A stretch of 10,190 nt of DNA. Origin: Treponema sp. GTDB taxonomy: Bacteria; Spirochaetota; Spirochaetia; Treponematales; Breznakiellaceae. This document shows, in pieces, positions 6,445 through 10,190 of the stretch (its first letter is position 1; the number at the start of each line of letters is the position of its first letter). Under the pieces are notes generated by a model. It had not been told where the DNA came from and did no database searches. It saw only the letters and a list, made by a program, of their open reading frames with translations. Where the stretch lies: the NCBI GenBank assembly GCA_031272575.1, contig JAISTO010000051.1:1-10190 (forward strand). The letters run 5' to 3'. Made by a program: the position numbers and the translations under genes.

Positions 6445-7289
6445 GAGCCTAACTGACGGCCTTCCGCAAGGTCCGCGAAAAAGCGGTCCGCTATGGGAAG
6501 GCCGCCGGCCGTGAATCCGAGGGCGCGGTTATGCCGCAGTTCCCCGTGAAAGTCGCTGCCTGCCGTGACCCGCAGCCCAAGGCCGCGGGCGATGCTTTCG
6601 AGGCGCGCGCAGGCCGCGGCTTTTGCGGAGGGATGCCAGGCTTCGATACCGTCCAGCCCCCGCGTTTTCAAATCCGCAAGAAAATCCGGCAGCCTGCCCC
6701 AGGACAAATAAAGTGACAGGGGGTGGGCAAGCACCGCAAGCCCCCCTGCCCCGTGAATAAGAGGGACTGCCTCGTCGAAAGGGAGGCCCTTTTTGGGAAC
6801 GTAGAGGGGGCGCCCTTTTCGCAGATAGCGATTAAAAGCCTGCTCGATGCTGCGGACAATGTTCCGTTTAACAAGAAAGGCCGCAAAGTGCGGACGCCCA
6901 AGGGAGGTGGTGTTTGCGCCCGCGCGCACCTCGTCCAGGTCAGCCTCTATTCCCGCCTCACGCATACGCTCGATCAGCATGAGGTTGCGTTCCTCGCGCC
7001 AACACGCCAGCGTGTTAAGCGCGTCGTGAAAGGCCGCGTCCAACCCGCCAAGGCAAAGCCCCAAAAGATGAAATTCCCCCTGGTGCGGCCAGTCAATTTC
7101 AATTTCGATGCCCCGTACAAAGGTGACGCCGTGGAGGGCCGCGGCATCCTGCGCCTCTTGCAGGCCGGATACGGTGTCATGATCCGTGAGCGCAAGCGCC
7201 TTAATGCCCCTGTGTGCGGCCTCGCGGACGAGCGCCGCCGGACTCAGACCCCCATCCGAAGCCGTCGAGTGGGTATGCAGATCGATCAT
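6441..7289 (-). CDS. PHP-domain phosphoesterase, RNase AM/YciV (TrpH) type
   Basis: The 282-aa product starts MIDLHTHSTASDGGLSP at ATG 7289 and shows the PHP metal-binding series: H5 and H7 in HTH, D12, LTDHDT with H37 and D38, GIEIE with E62, H74, GRPH with H134, LAHP with H189, and GSDFHG with D246 and H248. Length and motif order fit the family that includes E. coli YciV (RNase AM, a 5'-to-3' exonuclease trimming rRNA 5' ends) and a 3',5'-nucleoside bisphosphate phosphatase. A metal-dependent phosphoesterase acting on RNA ends or nucleotides is therefore the best guess; polymerase/histidinol-phosphatase PHP members are usually different in length. It is the last gene of the reverse operon, starting 2 nt after the TtcA-like stop. 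Its TAA overlaps the stop of the convergent lipoprotein gene, with no room for a terminator. Confidence 0.85.
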   Translation of the reverse strand: MIDLHTHSTASDGGLSPAALVREAAHRGIKALALTDHDTVSGLQEAQDAAALHGVTFVRGIEIEIDWPHQGEFHLLGLCLGGLDAAFHDALNTLACWREERNLMLIERMREAGIEADLDEVRAGANTTSLGRPHFAAFLVKRNIVRSIEQAFNRYLRKGRPLYVPKKGLPFDEAVPLIHGAGGLAVLAHPLSLYLSWGRLPDFLADLKTRGLDGIEAWHPSAKAAACARLESIARGLGLRVTAGSDFHGELRHNRALGFTAGGLPIADRFFADLAEGRQLGS

Positions 7290-7291
7290 TC

Positions 7292-8032
7292 CTACTCCTC
7301 CAGCAGATTCCGTTCGCCGCTGCCCAGGGCCCGCAGTATGCGCCGCTTCTCCGCGCCGGAGCCGCCGGTGAGCGAGGCGATGCGCTCGCGGATGACGCGG
7401 CGCTTCGAGCGCAGCCCGAAGGGGCAGGTGCAGGCGGCTTTCAGGATGTCCAACTCATCCGCGCAGGAGATGATCTGCCGCTCCTCGATGCCCCCCAGGG
7501 GCCGTATCAGGGTGACCGGATACTTTTGGTAGCGGAGCAGCAGGGGCATGGCGCGCAGTTCCCCCTTCCCCAGGAGGTTCATGAAAAAGGTTTCGATGAT
7601 GTCGTCGAGGTGATGGCCGAGCGCGATCTTGTTGAAGCCGCCCGCGATCGCATAGCGGAGCAGTTCGGTGCGGCGCTGGGTCGAGCACCAGTAGCAGTTC
7701 ATGCGGCGGCCGGGCTTAAGGCGGCCTATCACGGGGACGTCGATGTCATTGAAGGGGATGCCCCATTCGGCGAGGCGCGCGGCGAGGACGCCCTTTTTGC
7801 AGCACGCGCAAAAGTCCGTCGATATGTGCAGCGCGGCGAGTTCGTAGGGCAGTCGCAGTTCCTGTTTCAGGGTGGCGAGCGCCCACGCGAGCACGGTCGA
7901 GTCCTTGCCGCCGGAGCAGGCAACCAGGATGCGGTCGCCCTTTTCGATGAGGCCGTGCTCGAGCACGGCCTTCGCGCAGAGTTTGCGCACGATGCGGCAG
8001 GGGGCTGCCCGCCGCAAAAAGCGCTCAGCCAT
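7292..8032 (-). CDS. ttcA: TtcA-family PP-loop tRNA thiolase (tRNA 2-thiocytidine-32 synthesis)
   Basis: The 246-aa product carries the PP-loop SGGKDS (40-45) that binds ATP, the ALGHHLDDIIETFFMNLL block (137-154), a CxxC pair C113/C116 in MNCYWCS, and a later cysteine pair C201/C203 in ACTCPFG. TtcA enzymes use two CxxC cysteines plus one distal cysteine for a [4Fe-4S] cluster and thiolate C32 of some tRNAs with ATP and persulfide sulfur; this pattern fits. An extra cluster C75, C77, C78 (DFCACCKK) is unusual. Start ATG 8032 overlaps the upstream TcdA-like gene by 8 nt (ATGGCTGA), indicating coupled translation. The product is shorter than E. coli TtcA, as in many compact family members. A related PP-loop thiolase with another target base cannot be excluded. 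Confidence 0.82.
   Translation of the reverse strand: MAERFLRRAAPCRIVRKLCAKAVLEHGLIEKGDRILVACSGGKDSTVLAWALATLKQELRLPYELAALHISTDFCACCKKGVLAARLAEWGIPFNDIDVPVIGRLKPGRRMNCYWCSTQRRTELLRYAIAGGFNKIALGHHLDDIIETFFMNLLGKGELRAMPLLLRYQKYPVTLIRPLGGIEERQIISCADELDILKAACTCPFGLRSKRRVIRERIASLTGGSGAEKRRILRALGSGERNLLEE
7295..7301 (-). promoter_or_regulatory. Ribosome binding site of the PHP gene inside the upstream coding end
   Basis: GGAGGAG on the reverse strand forms the last two Glu codons of the TtcA-like gene, followed by TAG, GA and the PHP ATG. Spacing from GGAGG to ATG is 7 nt. The arrangement supports both the chosen start and translational coupling. Confidence 0.7.
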
Positions 8033-8825
8033 GCGCGCCCCCCGCGGCCCCGCGGCAGAGGTCCCGCAGCACGAGACTCGCCAGCACCATGCCGGCCGCT
8101 GCCGTCACCGTCACCGCGCTCCCGTTTATCACCTTTTTGGAAGAGCACCACTCGTGCCGCGCCTCGGGCGGGCAGAAGCACCGCCCCGACCCGCATAGCG
8201 CCGCGGCCTCCCCATGCAGGGGGAGGCGCTCCGTGCTGAAGACGGCATCGAAGTCACCCTTGAAGCCCCGCTTGCGCAGGCCCTGCCGCACGAGCCGCGC
8301 GAGCGGGCAGCCGGTGGTCTCCCAGATAGACGCCACCTGTATGCGCGTGGGGTCCATCTTTTGCGCCATGCCCATGCACGAGTAGAGGGGCGCGCCCGCG
8401 AGGGCCGCGGTTTCGATAAGATCGAGTTTGGGGCCCAGGCTGTCGATCGCGTCGATCACATAAACTGACGGGGCTATGCCGAACGCGGCGGCGGTTTCGG
8501 CAAGCGTACCCTGGCGCTCGAAGACCCGCTCCCGGGCGTCGACCGCGCAGGCAGGCGCGATGTCCGCGAGGCGCGCGCGCAGGGCCTCGACTTTGGGCTG
8601 GCCGACCGTGCGCCCGGTCGCCTGCACCTGCCGGTTGATGTTCGTGACGCAGACGAGGTCCGAGTCGACCAGGGTGATGGCCCCCACGCCGGAGCGGGCG
8701 AGGGCCTCGGCGCACCAACTGCCGACCCCGCCCGCGCCGAAGACCGTCACCCGCGCGGCCGCGAAGGCGTCGAGCGCGGCCTGCCCCGCGAGAAGCGCGA
8801 GGCGCTGGAACCGCGGGTCAGTCAC
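8025..8825 (-). CDS. tcdA: TcdA-type E1-like enzyme (tRNA threonylcarbamoyladenosine dehydratase)
   Basis: The 266-aa product begins at GTG 8825 (V-TDPRFQRLALL). It shows the ThiF/MoeB/HesA nucleotide-binding fold: FGAGGVGSWCAEAL (29-42), LVDSD with D54, NINRQ (63-66 region), VIDAIDS (124-129), and the TcdA-like GMAQKMDPTRIQVA (152-165) and FSTE (196-199). TcdA adenylates and dehydrates t6A at position 37 of ANN-decoding tRNAs to the cyclic form ct6A. Length matches E. coli TcdA (about 268 aa). A longer frame to 9218 is open but its extra residues are Arg/Pro/Ser-rich noise antisense in style. The start overlaps the upstream lipoprotein stop by 8 nt (GTGACTGA) with no good Shine-Dalgarno, so reinitiation is likely. 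A cysteine-rich stretch, C211, C216, C218 and C227, may hold metal. Other E1-like paralogues are the alternative. Confidence 0.83.
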   Translation of the reverse strand: MTDPRFQRLALLAGQAALDAFAAARVTVFGAGGVGSWCAEALARSGVGAITLVDSDLVCVTNINRQVQATGRTVGQPKVEALRARLADIAPACAVDARERVFERQGTLAETAAAFGIAPSVYVIDAIDSLGPKLDLIETAALAGAPLYSCMGMAQKMDPTRIQVASIWETTGCPLARLVRQGLRKRGFKGDFDAVFSTERLPLHGEAAALCGSGRCFCPPEARHEWCSSKKVINGSAVTVTAAAGMVLASLVLRDLCRGAAGGAHG

Positions 8826-9774
8826 GGGGGGCCTGCTTTGCAAAAAGCCCGAAGAGCCGCGCAAGCGCCGGGGCGTCGAAGGGCGCAGACCGCACAAGGA
8901 TGACCTTCCCCTCGACCGTGCTGACCCCCGCGAAGAGGGGCGCGGCGGCCCCGAGCGGCGAGGCAGGGTCGGCGCGCGCGAGCAGGGGCCCCGCGAGCGA
9001 GAGCATACCGGCGATCGCGCGGGCCTGCGCCTCCTGCGCCATCGTGATCCGGAGCGCCGCTTCCCAGTGCCCGGGGGGGGCGGTTGCAAACACGGCAAAC
9101 ACCAGGGCCTGCGCGGGTAAGGTGATGGGGATACCGAGGTCCGACAAAAAGGCATTGGCGCGCTGATCCGGGGTCTCGATCCAGCCCGCAAGGGCCGCGC
9201 CTTTCTGGAACGCGGCAAAGCCCTCCGGCACGAGCGCGGCCGCGCTCGCGGCTCCCGCCTGCGCGAAGTACGCGAGGGGATCGCCGCTGCTCAAAAGGAA
9301 GAGCGAGGCCCCCGCCGCCGCCGAGAGAGCGCCTGAGCGCCAGTAGGCGCCCCCCGCGGGGGAGGGCTGCTTTTTCCACGAGGGGCTCAGCGCGAAGGCC
9401 GTGTTCAGCAGCGAGCGGGGGTAGGCCCCCAGAGCCGCGGCCAGGTACGGGGGCGGCGGCGCGGGCGCATCCGCGGCGGCAGGCGGCGGCGCCTCTGGCG
9501 GGTCGAAAAAGACCGCGGCCGCGCTCTCCGTGCGGTCGAGCAGCTTTTTCACCGAGGGGTCGCCACTCAGCGCGTCCGCAAGACCCGGCAGGGGGAGCAT
9601 AAGGAGGAGCGGCAGCGCGGCGGCCGCGTCCGCCTGGAGGTAGAGCGCCCCCCCCCGGGGGAGCGCGCCGAAGGGCGCGGCCTCGCGGGGAAGGCCCGCC
9701 GTCTGCAAAGAAGGCCCTGAGGCGCAGCCCGCGAGCACGAGCGCGGGCATGAACAGGGGAATAACGCGGCGCAT
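8818..9774 (-). CDS. Unrecognised Ala/Pro-rich lipoprotein with a G9 tract
   Basis: The 318-aa product starts at ATG 9774 with a textbook lipoprotein signal, MRRVIPLFMPALVLAGC, lipobox LAGC and lipidation at C17. The mature part is rich in Ala, Leu, Pro and Gly; residues about 93-110 are a Pro/Ala linker (PPEAPPPAAADAPAPPPP). I recognise no enzyme family; Leu/Ala-rich segments such as AQARAIAGMLSLAGPLLARA suggest helices, and the tail ends LFGLFAKQAPRD. Coding reality is supported by the signal peptide and by the 8-nt overlap with the TcdA-like gene. A run of nine G (9656-9648) spans R40-G41-G42-A43 and a run of eight C (9080-9073) lies near residue 232, both slippage-prone. One extra G would switch into a frame open to 8822; one fewer would meet a stop at 9567. 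No strong ribosome binding site is seen; a leaderless mRNA is possible. Confidence 0.72.
   Translation of the reverse strand: MRRVIPLFMPALVLAGCASGPSLQTAGLPREAAPFGALPRGGALYLQADAAAALPLLLMLPLPGLADALSGDPSVKKLLDRTESAAAVFFDPPEAPPPAAADAPAPPPPYLAAALGAYPRSLLNTAFALSPSWKKQPSPAGGAYWRSGALSAAAGASLFLLSSGDPLAYFAQAGAASAAALVPEGFAAFQKGAALAGWIETPDQRANAFLSDLGIPITLPAQALVFAVFATAPPGHWEAALRITMAQEAQARAIAGMLSLAGPLLARADPASPLGAAAPLFAGVSTVEGKVILVRSAPFDAPALARLFGLFAKQAPRD
9648..9656 (-). repeat. Homopolymer G9 tract in lipoprotein codons 40-43
   Basis: Nine consecutive G on the coding strand (C9 on the plus strand, followed by G5 at 9657-9661). Poly-G tracts of this length are known sites of slipped-strand phase variation in Treponema pallidum. 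Variation at this locus is inferred, not observed. Confidence 0.85.
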
Positions 9775-9780
9775 AGGGAG

Positions 9781-9786
9781 AGTATA
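9781..9786 (-). promoter_or_regulatory. Possible -10 box of the reverse operon, 6 nt from the start codon
   Basis: TATACT on the reverse strand matches five of six -10 positions and lies just 6 nt before ATG 9774, placing the expected transcript start at or next to the A of ATG. The -35 region is weak (TTCCAC at 9810-9805). If real, the mRNA would be leaderless, which fits the absence of a Shine-Dalgarno sequence (CTCTCCCT precedes ATG). Confidence 0.35.
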
Positions 9787-9838
9787 CCGCGAAAGGGAGG
9801 GGGTGTGGAAGGGGGGGGAGTAGGGGAGTGATGCCTAT

Positions 9839-9864
9839 CCCCCCCTTTGGGGGGGTAGGGGGGG
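9839..9864. repeat. C7-TTT-G7 palindrome followed by a second G7
   Basis: C7 (9839-9845), TTT, G7 (9849-9855), TA, G7 (9858-9864). With a one-base bulge the stem extends to CCTA/TAGG (9834-9837 with 9856-9859). Reverse-frame reading gives PPTPPKGG. It lies 50-90 bp upstream of the lipoprotein start and lacks a T-tract on either side, so it is not a standard terminator. Confidence 0.65.
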
Positions 9865-9878
9865 TCACGAATGATGCC

Positions 9879-9990
9879 CGTCATTCCGCGGCTCGGAAAC
9901 GGGACCGAGCGCCATAGGCGCACCGTTCGTAGAACGGCATGCGCGTTCAACGCGCCGCGTTCAACGCGCCCCCCTCTCCCCCGCGGAATC
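9879..9990. repeat. Hairpin-string element with ATTCCGCGG inverted ends
   Basis: CGTCATTCCGCGG (9879-9891) and CCGCGGAATC (9981-9990) provide ATTCCGCGG inverted ends of the same family as 218-314 and 421-445. Between them lie consecutive short stems: GCTCGG/CCGAGC (9891-9910), GCGCC-ATA-GGCGC (9909-9921), CCGTTC-GTA-GAACGG (9923-9937), GCGCG-TTCAA-CGCGC (9941-9955) and CGCG-TTCAA-CGCG (9956-9968, inner pairing GCG/CGC). The last two come from a perfect 14-nt tandem duplication GCGTTCAACGCGCC (9943-9956 and 9957-9970). Confidence 0.65.
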
Positions 9991-10108
9991 TCTCTCGCAT
10001 CCCCCCGCTCCCGCATCACTCCCCCCCGCACACCACGCAGCCCTCTCTCGCAGAGCACCCCCGCCCTCGCATCACTCCCCTACGCCCCACACCCGACTCC
10101 CCCCACCC

Positions 10109-10134
10109 GTTCCCCCCGGGGCAGTTCCCCCCGG
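10109..10134. repeat. Direct repeat GTTCCCCCCGG x2
   Basis: GTTCCCCCCGG occurs at 10109-10119 and again at 10124-10134, a 15-nt period, right where the plus strand changes from C-rich to G-rich. Function unknown. Confidence 0.6.
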
Positions 10135-10190
10135 TCGGTGCCTAGGGGGCGGGCGAGGGGCCAACGTGGGCGGGGGGTGGGGTGGGTGCG

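Larger units (their letters stand above)
9820..10083. repeat. Perfect 15-bp inverted repeat, 234 nt between arms
   Basis: GTAGGGGAGTGATGC at 9820-9834 is the exact reverse complement of GCATCACTCCCCTAC at 10069-10083. A shorter related copy, GCATCACTCCCC, occurs at 10013-10024. The arms bracket the C7/G7 palindrome and the hairpin-string element. No matching target-site duplication is obvious immediately outside the arms. Confidence 0.7.
9775..10190. other. Gene-free, repeat-dense, G/C-homopolymer region
   Basis: No credible gene is seen. A plus-strand frame at 9939-10145 is Pro/Arg-rich and reads C-runs. The region holds a G8 run (9811-9818), a C7-TTT-G7 palindrome, a string of short hairpins (9879-9990), a perfect 15-bp inverted repeat with arms at 9820 and 10069, short direct repeats, and a strand switch near 10140 from strongly C-rich to strongly G-rich. 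It also carries the start region of the reverse operon. Confidence 0.7.

Noticed and set aside
7214..8239. 341-aa forward-strand frame across the TtcA-like gene
   Set aside because: Shadow of GC-rich reverse genes that carry PP-loop and E1 motifs; composition is low-complexity at its end.
8826..9218. 131-residue N-terminal extension of the TcdA-like protein
   Set aside because: The extension is Arg/Pro/Ser-rich, overlaps the lipoprotein gene in another frame, and the E1 family starts at the VTDPRFQRL region.
8822..9868. 348-aa reverse frame overlapping the lipoprotein gene as the real gene
   Set aside because: Arg/Gly/Pro-rich, no signal peptide; the 318-aa frame has a perfect lipobox and a coupled downstream gene. 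It matters only as a possible slippage product.
9879..10083. CRISPR array or tRNA gene
   Set aside because: The repeats are irregular, nested and inverted rather than evenly spaced direct repeats, and the stems do not make a tRNA cloverleaf with T-loop and anticodon features.
9939..10145. 68-aa Pro/Arg-rich forward frame
   Set aside because: It reads through C-runs and short repeats, lacks a ribosome binding site and has no domain.

Overview
The window looks like chromosomal DNA of a spirochaete, most likely a treponeme-like gut or anaerobic lineage. This is inferred from the kind of lipoproteins and outer-membrane barrel present, a treponeme-style lipoprotein architecture (FIVAR-like repeats, Ig-like strand domain, right-handed beta-helix), abundant poly-G/C tracts, and dispersed 'GTCATTCCGCGG' palindromes. 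No rRNA, tRNA or complete mobile element is present, so the assignment is moderate at best. G+C rises from left to right: roughly half in the first 3 kb, and by eye well above two thirds beyond 8 kb.

Left edge (1-561): the C-terminal 68 codons of a reverse transcriptase whose thumb-like sequence resembles diversity-generating retroelement (DGR) RTs. It is followed by a 350-bp spacer packed with palindromic repeats and a good promoter. No template or variable repeat was recognised inside the window; if a DGR exists, its other parts lie to the left.

Forward block (562-6444): a SPL-family radical SAM protein from its own promoter, then a secreted outer-membrane beta-barrel protein (555 aa), then a 1077-aa surface lipoprotein with three FIVAR-like repeats, an Ig-like domain and a beta-helix. 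The last two are 48 nt apart, separated by a hairpin, and probably co-transcribed: a surface module that may bind or process carbohydrate. A 19-bp mRNA hairpin lies in the signal-peptide codons of the barrel protein.

Reverse block (9774-6441): four tightly packed genes encode an unrecognised lipoprotein, a TcdA-type E1-like enzyme (ct6A37), a TtcA-type PP-loop thiolase (s2C32) and a PHP phosphoesterase of the RNase AM/YciV type. Junctions overlap by 8 nt, overlap by 8 nt, and are spaced by 2 nt. Three of the four act, or probably act, on RNA; two target the tRNA anticodon loop. The block collides with the forward block at overlapping stop codons (6441-6444). The leading lipoprotein carries a G9 tract near its N-terminus and may be phase variable.

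Right edge (9775-10190): no gene. It holds poly-G/C tracts, a string of five abutting hairpins between ATTCCGCGG inverted ends, a perfect 15-bp inverted repeat and an abrupt C-rich to G-rich strand switch.

The best candidates for something undescribed are the edge-cut RT, the alternative hairpins in the barrel-protein leader, the hairpin-string element, and the poly-G lipoprotein heading an RNA-modification operon.
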